Of a DNA stretch of 40,829 nucleotides, positions 31,307 to 40,108 are shown piece after piece. Made by a program: the position numbers and the translations under genes. Source of the DNA: an uncultured Flavobacteriales bacterium (GTDB lineage: Bacteria > Bacteroidota > Bacteroidia > Flavobacteriales > Flavobacteriaceae); assembly GCA_913058295.1 (NCBI GenBank), contig CAJXRD010000030.1, positions 1 to 40,829 of the forward strand, in the 5' to 3' direction. The notes under the pieces were generated by a model, which did no database searches, had not been told where the DNA came from, and saw only the letters and a program-made list of their open reading frames with translations. Position 1 is the stretch's first letter; each line of letters begins with the position of its first letter.

Positions 31307-33943
31307 TTATTTCAACCCTTCTAAACTACGTTTTATAGTCTCTATTTTAGCCAAGGCATCTGCCTCCTTTTGACGTTCCATACCAATTACTTTTTCAGGG
31401 GCATTGTTTACAAATCGCTCGTTTTTAAGCTTACCTTGAACACTTCTCAAAAACCCTTCTGTGTATTTTAATTCCTCAGAAAGCTTTGCAATTTCATCTT
31501 CAACATTTATTGCCCCTGCTATAGGAATAAAGTATTCATTAGATTTTACACGATAGGTTAAAGCGCCTTCAATTTTTTCTGATATATAATCCAGCTCGTC
31601 AATATTTCCCATTTTTTTAATAACGGAGTCAAAAGAAGTTGCCGCATTTATATTATTAATCACAGAAAGATTGATGGTTTCCTTAAATGAAATATTTTTC
31701 TCTTTACGAATTGTTCTTATTCCTGAAATTACTTCAGAAGCAATTTCAAAATCTTTTAATATTTCTTTATTAATTGGTTTTGCAGTTGGATATGCTGAAA
31801 CAATTAATGCTTCCTCACTTTTCCTATCTTCAATTTGATGCCAAATCTCTTCGGTAATAAATGGCATATATGGATGCAGTATTTTTAAAATATCCTCAAA
31901 TGCTACTATTATTGCATCAAAAGTAAGTTTATCTACTGGTTGCTGATAAGCTGGTTTTACCATTTCCAATAACCAAGAACAGAAATCATCCCAGATTAAT
32001 TTATATGCTGTCATTAAAGCGTCAGAAAGTCTATAGGTAGAAAAGTGATCTTCCATCTCAGCAAAAGCACTTTGAAATTTAGAATCAAACCATTCTAAAG
32101 CAATTTTACTTGATTCTGGCTGCTCAATAGACTTACTTACTTCCCATCCACTAACTAACCTATAAGCGTTAAATATTTTATTGCTAAACGCTTTTCCTTG
32201 TTGGAGTTTCGTTTCATCAAATAACAAATCGTTCCCAGCACCAGAACTTAACAACATCATCCCAGATCTTACAGCATCTGCACCATAATCATTAATTAGT
32301 TTTAAGGCATCTGGTGAATTACCAAGTTGTTTAGACATTTTACGACCTAAATTATCCCGAACAATCCCTGTAAAATATACATTATTAAAGGGCTTTTCAT
32401 TTCGAAATTCATAACCTGCAAAGATCATACGTGCCACCCAAAAGAAAATAATATCTGGTCCTGTTACTAAGTCGTTGGTAGGGTAATAGTAGTTGATTTC
32501 TTTATTATCGGGATTTCTAATTCCATCAAAAACAGAAATTGGCCATAACCAAGAAGAAAACCAAGTATCTACCACATCGCTCTCTTGTCTTAAATCTTCA
32601 ATTTTCAATATTTTACCGATCGTTTTTTCTTGAGATAACTTTAAAGCTTTTTCAGCATTTTCAGCAACAACAAAATCTTCTTTTCCATCTCCATAAAAAT
32701 ATGCTGGAATTTGTTGTCCCCATCGCAATTGGCGAGATATATTCCAATCTCTTATATTCTCTAACCAATGACGATATGTATTTTCTATTTTTTTAGGGTA
32801 TAGCTTTATATCACCGTCCACTAATACAGATTTTAAAGCTGGTTTTACAAGATCTTCCATTTTTAAAAACCATTGATCGGATAATCTAGGTTCTATAATT
32901 GCCTTTGTTCTTTCTGATGTACCAACTTTGTTTAAATAATTTTCAACTTTAGATAAAGCCTCTAAGCTTTGCAATTCCTCAGAAATTTCCTTTCTAACTA
33001 CAAATCTATCTTTTCCTTGATAATGTAATCCAAAACTATTTAAAGTAGCATCCTCATTAAAAATATCAATCACTTCAAGATTATGTTTATCTCCTAAAAC
33101 CTTATCATTCATGTCATGAGCTGGTGTCACTTTTAAACAACCAGTTCCAAACTCAACATCCACATAATCATCTTCAATTATTGGAATTACACGATTGCAA
33201 ATTGGCACGATCGCTTTTTTACCTTTTAAGTGTGTAAAACGCTCATCATTAGGATTTATACAAATTGCAGTATCTCCTAAAATAGTTTCTGGTCTTGTAG
33301 TTGCAACAGTTAATGTCTCATTAAACCCTTCAATCTTATAATTGATATAATATAATTTTCCATTTTGCTCTACATAATCTACTTCTTCATCAGACAATGT
33401 AGTTTTGGCTTCAGGATCCCAATTTACCATTCGATATCCCCTGTAAATAAGCCCTTTATTGTATAAGTCTACAAAAGTTTCAATTACAGACTCACTCATA
33501 TCAGGATCCATCGTGAACTTTGTTCTGTCCCAATCACAAGAACAACCCAACTTTTTAAGTTGTTCCAATATAACACCTCCATATTTATGAGTCCAATCCC
33601 AAGCATGAGTCAAAAACTCTTCTCTTGATAAATCGTTTTTATCAATACCTTGTTCTTTTAACTTAGCCACAACTTTTGCTTCGGTTGCTATAGAAGCGTG
33701 ATCGGTACCTGGTACCCAACAAGCATTTTTTCCTTGTAAACGAGCACGACGTATCAACACATCCTGTATGGTATTATTTAACATATGCCCCATATGCAAT
33801 ATTCCTGTTACATTTGGTGGTGGAATAACTATACTATAGGCTTCTCTTTCATCTACTTCTGAATGAAAGTAACCTTGTTCCATCCAGTAGCTATACCACT
33901 TATCTTCAACATTTTGAGAATTATATTTTGCTTCTAAAGCCAT
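31307..33943 (-). CDS. valS: Valyl-tRNA synthetase
   Basis: The 878-residue class I synthetase has the HIGH-type motif HMGH (50-53, in PPNVTGILHMGHML), editing-domain elements TVATTRPETILGDTA, and KMSKQ (535-539, in GRKMSKQLGNS). A Val-type anticodon domain and a C-terminal coiled-coil arm (about 810-878, rich in K/E with KIETIKRSLEGLK) follow. It charges tRNA-Val and edits threonine. Length is normal. The promoter box at 33973-33980 faces away from DUF1573. Confidence 0.98.
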   Translation of the reverse strand: MALEAKYNSQNVEDKWYSYWMEQGYFHSEVDEREAYSIVIPPPNVTGILHMGHMLNNTIQDVLIRRARLQGKNACWVPGTDHASIATEAKVVAKLKEQGIDKNDLSREEFLTHAWDWTHKYGGVILEQLKKLGCSCDWDRTKFTMDPDMSESVIETFVDLYNKGLIYRGYRMVNWDPEAKTTLSDEEVDYVEQNGKLYYINYKIEGFNETLTVATTRPETILGDTAICINPNDERFTHLKGKKAIVPICNRVIPIIEDDYVDVEFGTGCLKVTPAHDMNDKVLGDKHNLEVIDIFNEDATLNSFGLHYQGKDRFVVRKEISEELQSLEALSKVENYLNKVGTSERTKAIIEPRLSDQWFLKMEDLVKPALKSVLVDGDIKLYPKKIENTYRHWLENIRDWNISRQLRWGQQIPAYFYGDGKEDFVVAENAEKALKLSQEKTIGKILKIEDLRQESDVVDTWFSSWLWPISVFDGIRNPDNKEINYYYPTNDLVTGPDIIFFWVARMIFAGYEFRNEKPFNNVYFTGIVRDNLGRKMSKQLGNSPDALKLINDYGADAVRSGMMLLSSGAGNDLLFDETKLQQGKAFSNKIFNAYRLVSGWEVSKSIEQPESSKIALEWFDSKFQSAFAEMEDHFSTYRLSDALMTAYKLIWDDFCSWLLEMVKPAYQQPVDKLTFDAIIVAFEDILKILHPYMPFITEEIWHQIEDRKSEEALIVSAYPTAKPINKEILKDFEIASEVISGIRTIRKEKNISFKETINLSVINNINAATSFDSVIKKMGNIDELDYISEKIEGALTYRVKSNEYFIPIAGAINVEDEIAKLSEELKYTEGFLRSVQGKLKNERFVNNAPEKVIGMERQKEADALAKIETIKRSLEGLK

Positions 33944-33972
33944 TTTGGTCTAATTTTTGAAAAGTAATGTGC

Positions 33973-33980
33973 AAAAGTAG
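33973..33980 (-). promoter_or_regulatory. -7 box of valS
   Basis: Minus-strand TACTTTTG is an exact TAnnTTTG match 30 bases before the valS ATG; a TTTT lies 19 bases further upstream. Confidence 0.55.
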
Positions 33981-34015
33981 GTATATCTGTAAGATTATAA
34001 AAGAGATTAAATTAT

Positions 34016-34047
34016 TTTGCAGAATGAATTAAAGTTATATACATTAG
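34016..34047 (+). promoter_or_regulatory. DUF1573 gene promoter
   Basis: -33 TTTG (34016-34019), 20-base spacer, -7 TACATTAG (34040-34047, one mismatch). The ATG is at 34069, giving a leader of about 15-20 bases. Confidence 0.55.
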
Positions 34048-34068
34048 CAATAACTAAAACCCCTAATT

Positions 34069-34470
34069 ATGAAAAAAATAGCAATTATAGCATTAATAGC
34101 TATCATCGGATTTGCACATCAAACCAATGCGCAAGCGAAAATTGAATTTAAGGCAGAAACTATTGATTATGGTGAAATCACTAAAGGAAGTGATGGCATT
34201 CGTATTTTCGAATTCACAAACACTGGTGATGAACCATTAATTATAACAGAAGTAAAATCATCTTGTGGTTGTACAGTACCAAAAAAACCAAAAGGTCCGG
34301 TTGCTCCAGGTGAATCAAGTACTATTGAAGTTAAATATGACACTAAACGTGTTGGACCAATAAGAAAAACGATTACTGTTTATTCTAATGCAGAAGAGCC
34401 TATAAAATCTCTTAAGATTAAAGGTAAAATTAATGATGTTGAAAAAAGTGTTTTAGAAAAAACGAAGTAA
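34069..34470 (+). CDS. DUF1573 secreted Ig-like protein
   Basis: The 133-residue protein has a signal peptide (MKKIAIIALIAIIGFAHQTNAQ, about 1-22, split here by eye) and one DUF1573 domain: IDYGEITKGSDGIRIFEFTN, the SSCGCTVPKKP Cys motif, and VKYDTKRVGPIRKTITVYSN. The fold is related to ASH/MSP-like immunoglobulin domains. It is abundant in Bacteroidota and of unknown role, possibly envelope-associated. It stands alone with its own promoter and terminator. Confidence 0.9.
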   Translation: MKKIAIIALIAIIGFAHQTNAQAKIEFKAETIDYGEITKGSDGIRIFEFTNTGDEPLIITEVKSSCGCTVPKKPKGPVAPGESSTIEVKYDTKRVGPIRKTITVYSNAEEPIKSLKIKGKINDVEKSVLEKTK

Positions 34471-34491
34471 TAAAACGCAAATATTATATAG

Positions 34492-34530
34492 AAAAGCTGG
34501 TTTCGATTAATTTCGTTTCCAGCTTTTTTT
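34492..34530 (+). terminator. Intrinsic terminator after DUF1573, possibly bidirectional
   Basis: AAAAGCTGG (34492-34500) pairs with CCAGCTTTT (34519-34527) around an 18-base loop, followed by more T on the plus strand. The aspartic protease gene of the other strand ends in the T-run, so the same stem may close both transcripts. Confidence 0.8.
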
Positions 34531-35866
34531 ATATCACTTCCTTTAGATAAAATTTCTTTTTAAAAACAACACCATTTCTCTTCACCTTAAGCATGATCTT
34601 TTTACCTGCCTTAGATGCAAACAACCCAATTAGTTCATGTAATTCAAACCGATGCGTATCTTTTCCATTAACTGAAATAATTTCATCTCCTTTATAAATG
34701 CCAGCTAAATCTGCAGGAGAGTCTTTACGAATTTCTGACACGATAAATCTAGGCGCCAAATAAAAACTATAAACTTCAGATAGCGAGAGACTAACTGCTC
34801 CACTTGTATCAACTTTATCACTATCATAAAAAGTTCTCTTATCCTTTACCACCACTACCCCATCATGTTTTAGAGTTAAACCACTCATATTATAATGAAA
34901 GGGCGCCTTAAATTGCCCATTCTTTTTTAAAGATATTTTATTATTAGGGTAGTCATAAATAATCGTAAAACGCTTTAAAATATCTCCTCCAATACTTCCA
35001 TCCCGTTCTTTAAAAAACTTAATGTTTTCCATAGATTCCTTATCTGGAAATGCAACTTTTACGTTTTTTAACTGAAAATCCCCTATTTGAATTTTTGATA
35101 ATTTAGATCTTTTACCAAAAATACCTCCACTTAAACCTTGCCCAAGAAAATCATCAAAAGAATTTACCAATTCTGAATTAATAAAGTCTTTATCATCAAA
35201 TATCCAAATTGCATCACTAGAGCCTGAGTCGATTAAAAGAGTAATTTCCTTAGACATTGTTGGAGTTATAACATCCAAATCTAAATATGCTTTTTTATTT
35301 TGAAACTTAATATCAAACACTTCACATTTTTTACATTTTTTAGGCAGATATGTTTTTGGATTATAAAAAGTTAATCTTTTTGAAGTATAATTTGTTTTAA
35401 CAATAAGATTTCTAAAAAACTCAAAGCCCACGATACCATGAATAGGTATCCCCATTCGAGTAGAAAGATTGAGAGACTTATCGTAAATCACGAAAATCGA
35501 ATGGTCATTATCTATGGCTTCCCCAATTTTTAAGGTATTGTTTTTACTTTTTAAAGCGGAAATACTTCCTCCTTCTCCTAATCCTCTAATTTTTACAGTT
35601 TCTGTATTATTAAGTTGTAATGAATCTACTTCAGAAAGGCTAAACATAATGGTAGAACTCACTCCAGTATCTAATAAAAAAGTTAATGGACTGCCATTAA
35701 CTTCAACTGGAATAACCACTAAATTATTTATTAGTTTAAAAGGAATATTATCTTTATTAGAAGTTTCTGGAAGAGAAAAACCAGTTTGTCCATATCCAAT
35801 AACACTTGCGTGTATTAGAATAGTGATAAGAACTATTAATTGTTTTATTTTTCTAGCTGTTTTCAA
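34529..35866 (-). CDS. Secreted aspartic protease with two retropepsin-like halves and PDZ domain
   Basis: The 445-residue protein (start TTG 35866, MKTARKIKQLIVLITILIHA, a clean signal peptide; the frame is open nine codons further to another TTG at 35893) has two pepsin-like halves. The first has the catalytic FLLDTGVSS (about D66), the second LLIDSGSSDA (about D213). A PDZ domain occupies about 380-440 (SEIRKDSPADLAGIYKGDEI). A CKKC pair lies between the halves. Tandem DTG/DSG in one chain resembles a single-chain retropepsin or a pepsin-like layout. It is likely periplasmic, where the PDZ part could select substrates. The Cys pair could form a disulfide. Confidence 0.85.
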   Translation of the reverse strand: MKTARKIKQLIVLITILIHASVIGYGQTGFSLPETSNKDNIPFKLINNLVVIPVEVNGSPLTFLLDTGVSSTIMFSLSEVDSLQLNNTETVKIRGLGEGGSISALKSKNNTLKIGEAIDNDHSIFVIYDKSLNLSTRMGIPIHGIVGFEFFRNLIVKTNYTSKRLTFYNPKTYLPKKCKKCEVFDIKFQNKKAYLDLDVITPTMSKEITLLIDSGSSDAIWIFDDKDFINSELVNSFDDFLGQGLSGGIFGKRSKLSKIQIGDFQLKNVKVAFPDKESMENIKFFKERDGSIGGDILKRFTIIYDYPNNKISLKKNGQFKAPFHYNMSGLTLKHDGVVVVKDKRTFYDSDKVDTSGAVSLSLSEVYSFYLAPRFIVSEIRKDSPADLAGIYKGDEIISVNGKDTHRFELHELIGLFASKAGKKIMLKVKRNGVVFKKKFYLKEVI

Positions 35867-35932
35867 TAAGGTCAAGTTAGCTAAAAATACCAAAAGAGAA
35901 ATAAATAAGGGTAAGATTTAAGAAATATTTTG

Positions 35933-35940
35933 CAACTTTG
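35933..35940 (+). promoter_or_regulatory. Possible -7 box of the aminotransferase gene
   Basis: CAACTTTG differs from TAnnTTTG only at the first base and lies 19 bases before ATG 35960. It explains why upstream in-frame codons are unlikely to be translated. Confidence 0.35.
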
Positions 35941-35959
35941 CTTTTTAAATTCATTTCGT

Positions 35960-37150
35960 ATGCCTGTAATATCAAATAAAGGGAAAAATATGCCAGAATC
36001 ACCAATTAGAAAGTTGGTTCCGTTTGCAGAAAAAGCCTACCAAGAGAATAAAAAAGTATATCATTTAAACATTGGACAACCAGATATTAAGTCTCCACAA
36101 GTTGCTCTAGATGCTGTAACTAAAAATAAATTAAGCATAATTGCTTATTCTAGATCTGAAGGTTCTCAAGAATACCGTGAAAAGATTTCAAATTATTATA
36201 AAAAGAATGACATCCCAGTTGAAGCAAACGACATTATAGTTTCTACTGGAGGAAGTGAAGCCTTATTGTTTGCTATGGGCACCATAGCTGACCAAGGAGA
36301 TGAAATTATAATTCCAGAGCCTTTTTATGCAAATTACAATGGTTTTGCAACAGCTTCAGGAGTTAAAATTGTTCCAGTAATTTCTAAAATAGAGGATAAT
36401 TTTGCGCTACCTCCTATTTCAGAATTTGAAAAATTAATAACGCCAAGAACCAGAGCGATTATTATATGTAATCCAGGTAACCCAACAGGATATTTATATT
36501 CAAAAGAAGAAATTAAAAAACTAGCCTCTATCGTTATTAAACACGATTTATTTTTAGTGGCTGATGAAGTTTACCGTGAGTTTACTTATGATGGTGCTGA
36601 ACATTATTCAATTCTTCAAGAAGAAAGTTTGTCACAAAATGGCATTATCATAGATTCTGTCTCTAAAAGATACAGTATGTGTGGTGCAAGAATTGGTTGT
36701 TTGGTTTCCAAAAATAAAGAAGTTATTGCTACAGCTTTAAAATTTGCACAGGCAAGATTAAGCCCTCCTACCTATGCGCAAATAGCAAGTGAAGCTGCAT
36801 TAGACACTCCACAAAGTTATTTTGATGAAGTTATTGTAGAATATAAAGATCGTAGAGATACGCTTATAAAACATCTTCAAGAAATTCCCAATGTAAAAGT
36901 TGGCGTTCCAAAAGGAGCATTTTATTGTATTGTGGAACTTCCCGTAAAAAACAGTGATGCTTTTGCACAGTGGTTATTAGAAGAATTTGATTTAAACGGA
37001 GAGACGATAATGGTTGCTCCTGCAGCTGGATTTTACTCTTCTCCAGGAGTTGGCTTAAATCAAATTAGAATCGCATATGTATTAAAAAAAGAAGATCTAA
37101 TTAAAGCGGTTGAAATTTTAAAAGAAGCATTAATTCAATATCCCAATTAA
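35960..37150 (+). CDS. PLP-dependent class I/II aminotransferase
   Basis: The 396-residue protein is of the AspC/AlaT-like fold type I: HLNIGQPDIKSP, the ligand block IICNPGNPTGYLYS, LVADEVYREF, and the PLP lysine K236 in SVSKRYSMCGARIG. It transfers amino groups between an amino acid and 2-oxoglutarate or similar; aspartate aminotransferase-type activity is likely but not provable. I use ATG 35960; an upstream TTG at 35930 overlaps the promoter. Its stop overlaps the murB ATG (TAATG). Confidence 0.92.
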   Translation: MPVISNKGKNMPESPIRKLVPFAEKAYQENKKVYHLNIGQPDIKSPQVALDAVTKNKLSIIAYSRSEGSQEYREKISNYYKKNDIPVEANDIIVSTGGSEALLFAMGTIADQGDEIIIPEPFYANYNGFATASGVKIVPVISKIEDNFALPPISEFEKLITPRTRAIIICNPGNPTGYLYSKEEIKKLASIVIKHDLFLVADEVYREFTYDGAEHYSILQEESLSQNGIIIDSVSKRYSMCGARIGCLVSKNKEVIATALKFAQARLSPPTYAQIASEAALDTPQSYFDEVIVEYKDRRDTLIKHLQEIPNVKVGVPKGAFYCIVELPVKNSDAFAQWLLEEFDLNGETIMVAPAAGFYSSPGVGLNQIRIAYVLKKEDLIKAVEILKEALIQYPN

Positions 37151-38163
37151 TGCGGATTGAAGAAAACAAATCATTAAAAAACTACAACACTTTTGGAATA
37201 GATTGCGCTGCGCGTTTTTTTGTTTCTGTTTCTTCAAAAACAGAGTTAATCAATGCTTTAAAAAGCACCATTTCTCCAAATAAATTTATTCTTGGGGGTG
37301 GTAGTAATATGCTGCTTACTAAAGATATTGATGCCTTAGTGATTCATATAAATATAAAGGGAATACGAATAGTTTCTGAAGATGATGAGCATGCATATGT
37401 TTCTGCTATGGGTGGAGAAAATTGGCATGATTTTGTGCAATATTGTATAACTAATGACTTTGGGGGCTTAGAAAATCTTTCATTAATTCCCGGTAATGTG
37501 GGCACAGCTCCTATCCAAAATATAGGCGCATACGGAGTAGAATTAAAAGATGTTTTTGAGAGTTGTAAAGCAATTTCGTCTGTCGATTTATCTGAAAAGG
37601 AATTCTCTAAATCAGATAGTCAGTTTGGATATAGAAATTCAATTTTTAAAAATGAATTAAAAGGCAAATACATTATCACAGAAATATTGGTGAAACTCTC
37701 AAAAACCAATCATAAAAAAAACATTGAATACGGTGTAATTCAACAATATTTGGCAGAGAATAATATCGTAAACCCTAGCCTTAAGGAAATTTCTGAAACG
37801 ATAATTAAAATTAGACAATCCAAACTTCCAGATCCAAATATTATTGGGAATAGCGGAAGTTTCTTTAAGAATCCTATTGTAACAAAAGATGTTTTTGAAA
37901 CTTTTATTAAACAAAATCCAAAAGCTCCTTTTTATGTTATTTCTGAAACCGAAATAAAAATACCCGCGGGATGGTTAATCGAAAAATCTGGTTTTAAAGG
38001 AAAACGTTTTGGGGATGCTGGTGTTCATGAGAAACAAGCATTAGTACTTGTAAATTATGGTAATGCAACAGGTGAAGAAATTATAAATTTAGCCCACCGA
38101 ATAAAAGATGTTGTAAAAGAACAATTCGGAATTACTATAGTGCCCGAAGTAAATATCATTTAG
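37150..38163 (+). CDS. murB: UDP-N-acetylenolpyruvoylglucosamine reductase
   Basis: The 337-residue FAD enzyme shows FILGGGSNMLLT, the NLSLIPGNVGTAPIQNIGAY flavin region, FGYRNSIFK (catalytic Arg zone), the Ser proton donor in GNSGSFFKNP and the late Glu in GVHEKQALVLVN. These fit the type I MurB (E. coli class). It makes UDP-MurNAc for peptidoglycan. Translational coupling to the aminotransferase is visible, but no other mur gene is near. Confidence 0.96.
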   Translation: MRIEENKSLKNYNTFGIDCAARFFVSVSSKTELINALKSTISPNKFILGGGSNMLLTKDIDALVIHINIKGIRIVSEDDEHAYVSAMGGENWHDFVQYCITNDFGGLENLSLIPGNVGTAPIQNIGAYGVELKDVFESCKAISSVDLSEKEFSKSDSQFGYRNSIFKNELKGKYIITEILVKLSKTNHKKNIEYGVIQQYLAENNIVNPSLKEISETIIKIRQSKLPDPNIIGNSGSFFKNPIVTKDVFETFIKQNPKAPFYVISETEIKIPAGWLIEKSGFKGKRFGDAGVHEKQALVLVNYGNATGEEIINLAHRIKDVVKEQFGITIVPEVNII

Positions 38164-38210
38164 TCTTCTATTATTTCTATTGAAGTATGCCTAATCAGCA
38201 AGAAAGATTG

Positions 38211-38218
38211 TATTTTTG
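38211..38218 (+). promoter_or_regulatory. -7 box of the small Cys-rich gene
   Basis: TATTTTTG is an exact TAnnTTTG box 16 bases before ATG 38235. It starts the GT2-sigma-Nramp transcript, although no -33 element is clear. Confidence 0.5.
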
Positions 38219-38234
38219 TACTTTAAATTTTACT

Positions 38235-38438
38235 ATGAAACTTCTTTTAATCACAATCGTATTATTACTTCTAGCAGTTGCTGGTATCGCTATTAAATTA
38301 TGGGCTAAAAAAGATGGAGAATTTGCAGGTACTTGTGCAAGTCAAAGTCCTTTTTTAAACAAAGAAGGGGAATCTTGTGGCTTTTGCGGAAAAACTCCAG
38401 ACCAGTTTGATTCTTGTAACGAAGAGCCACAAAAATAA
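38235..38438 (+). CDS. Small membrane-anchored Cys-rich protein
   Basis: The 67-residue protein has one N-terminal membrane helix (MKLLLITIVLLLLAVAGIAI) and a soluble tail with four Cys: CASQSPFLNKEGES then CGFCGKTPDQFDSC. The CGFCG pair plus two further Cys could bind a metal or be redox active. Such proteins occur in Flavobacteriaceae without an assigned role. I start at ATG 38235 because the -7 box lies in the 16 codons that an earlier ATG would add. It is followed by a glycosyltransferase after 12 bases. Confidence 0.75.
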   Translation: MKLLLITIVLLLLAVAGIAIKLWAKKDGEFAGTCASQSPFLNKEGESCGFCGKTPDQFDSCNEEPQK

Positions 38439-38450
38439 TTTATTCATTTA

Positions 38451-39545
38451 ATGGTTTTACTTTACATATTTGCTTTTGTTGTACTTGTGAATTGTATGTA
38501 CTATTTCCTGTTTTCAAAATTTTCTTTTTCACATTACCAAAAAACTAAAAAACAAGAGCTTCTTCCTGTTTCTTTAATTATTTGCGCAAAAAATGAAGCT
38601 GAAAACTTAAGAACTCATATTCCATTTTGGCTGGAACAGGATTTTCCAGATTTTGAAATTATTCTAATTAATGACGCTTCTTTTGACGATACATTAGAAG
38701 TAATGGAATCTTTTGCCGAGAAAAATTCTTGTATAAAAATTGTAGATGTCGAAAACAATGAAGCTTTTTGGGGTTCGAAAAAATATGCATTAACCCTCGG
38801 AATTAAGAAAGCTACTCACCAACAATTAATTTTTACAGATGCAGACTGTATGCCATCTTCAAAGAATTGGTTAAAAGAAATGGTATCAAATCTATATGAA
38901 GAAAAGAAAATTGTTTTAGGCTTTGGCGCTTATCAAAAATTTCCAGGGCTTTTAAATAGATTGATTCGTTTTGAAACACTAATGACTGCCGTTCAATATT
39001 TTTCCTATGCAAAAACAGGAAACCCATATATGGGTGTTGGACGAAACCTAGCGTATACTAGTAAGCTTTTTTATGCAAATAATGGATTTATGTCACATAT
39101 GGAAATTCCGTCTGGAGATGATGATTTATTTGTTAATCAGGTAGCAACTAAAGACAATACTGCAGTTTGTTATTCAGAAGATTCTTTTACGTATTCTGTC
39201 CCTAAAAAAACTTGGTCTGCTTGGTTTCTTCAGAAAAAAAGACATATAACTACTGCAAAGCATTATCAATATAAACATAAGTTTTTATTGGGATTATACT
39301 ATGTTTCAGAAATCTTATTTTGGGTATTATCATTAGTTACTTTACTTCTATTAGACTGGAAAATACCAGTAATCATTATTGCTTTTCGTTTTTTAATTCA
39401 ATATATAGTAATTGGTAAAGCTGCAAAAAAGCTAAATCAAAAAGATCTTACTCCTCTACTACCGTTTTGGGAGCTATTGTTAGTTTTCATACAATTGACT
39501 ATCTTTATTTCCAATAGTGCTTCAAAACCTACTAAGTGGAAATAA
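38451..39545 (+). CDS. Membrane-bound family 2 glycosyltransferase
   Basis: The 364-residue protein has an N-terminal membrane helix (about 1-20), a GT-A fold with VSLIICAKNEAENL (nucleotide site), EIILINDASFDDTLEVM, the DxD-type FTDADCMPSS, the acceptor GDDDLF and a basic QKKRH motif (the Q/RxxRW-like zone of processive GT2). Two or three C-terminal membrane helices (about 280-350) follow. It should add a sugar from a UDP or GDP donor at the inner face of the membrane, for a lipid or polysaccharide of unknown kind. Its last 10 bases overlap the GTG start of the sigma factor gene. Confidence 0.9.
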   Translation: MVLLYIFAFVVLVNCMYYFLFSKFSFSHYQKTKKQELLPVSLIICAKNEAENLRTHIPFWLEQDFPDFEIILINDASFDDTLEVMESFAEKNSCIKIVDVENNEAFWGSKKYALTLGIKKATHQQLIFTDADCMPSSKNWLKEMVSNLYEEKKIVLGFGAYQKFPGLLNRLIRFETLMTAVQYFSYAKTGNPYMGVGRNLAYTSKLFYANNGFMSHMEIPSGDDDLFVNQVATKDNTAVCYSEDSFTYSVPKKTWSAWFLQKKRHITTAKHYQYKHKFLLGLYYVSEILFWVLSLVTLLLLDWKIPVIIIAFRFLIQYIVIGKAAKKLNQKDLTPLLPFWELLLVFIQLTIFISNSASKPTKWK

Positions 39546-40108
39546 CCAAAAAAGATGTTTTAAATCAGATTAAAAAAGCTAAAGAAGGCTCACAAACTGC
39601 CTTTAACTTTTTATTGGACCATTATTGGAATGATGTTTATGGCTTTCTTTTAAAGCGAGTAAATAACGAATATGAAGCTGAAGACATTACTATTGAAAGT
39701 TTTTCTAAGGCATTTGATAAGATTGAAACTTTTAAAGAAGACTTTGAATTTGGAACTTGGTTAATTGCAATATCCAAAAACATTCAGATCGATAAAAGTA
39801 GAATGAAAAATGCTGCACTACATACTCAATCTACTGAGACATCTGAAGAACAAGTAAAGAAAATACCAGACGACTCTCCTACGCCTGAAGACAAATTAAT
39901 TACCAAACAAAACCTTGCTGAATTACTTAATTACATCAAGCAATTAAAGCCTCATTACCAGGACGTTATTAACTTGCGTTATTTTCAAGAAATGAGCTAT
40001 TTAGAAATAGCAAAAGAACTTGATGAAACTCTTAATAATGTAAAAGTAAGAATACTTAGGGCTAGAAAATTACTATCTCAAATTATCACCGAAAATCATT
40101 CTAATTGA
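39536..40108 (+). CDS. ECF-type RNA polymerase sigma factor
   Basis: The 190-residue protein has sigma region 2 (about 20-90: FLLDHYWNDVYGFLLKRVN...DITIESFSKAFDKIETF, FGTWLIAISKNIQIDKSR) and region 4 (about 130-185: HYQDVINLRYFQEMSYLEIA...NVKVRILRARKLL), joined by a 40-residue linker. It has no region 1.1 or 3, as expected for an ECF sigma. No anti-sigma gene follows. The start is GTG at 39536, overlapping the glycosyltransferase end by 10 bases. Its TGA overlaps the ATG of the Nramp gene, so three genes are coupled. The target promoters are unknown. Confidence 0.92.
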   Translation: MEITKKDVLNQIKKAKEGSQTAFNFLLDHYWNDVYGFLLKRVNNEYEAEDITIESFSKAFDKIETFKEDFEFGTWLIAISKNIQIDKSRMKNAALHTQSTETSEEQVKKIPDDSPTPEDKLITKQNLAELLNYIKQLKPHYQDVINLRYFQEMSYLEIAKELDETLNNVKVRILRARKLLSQIITENHSN

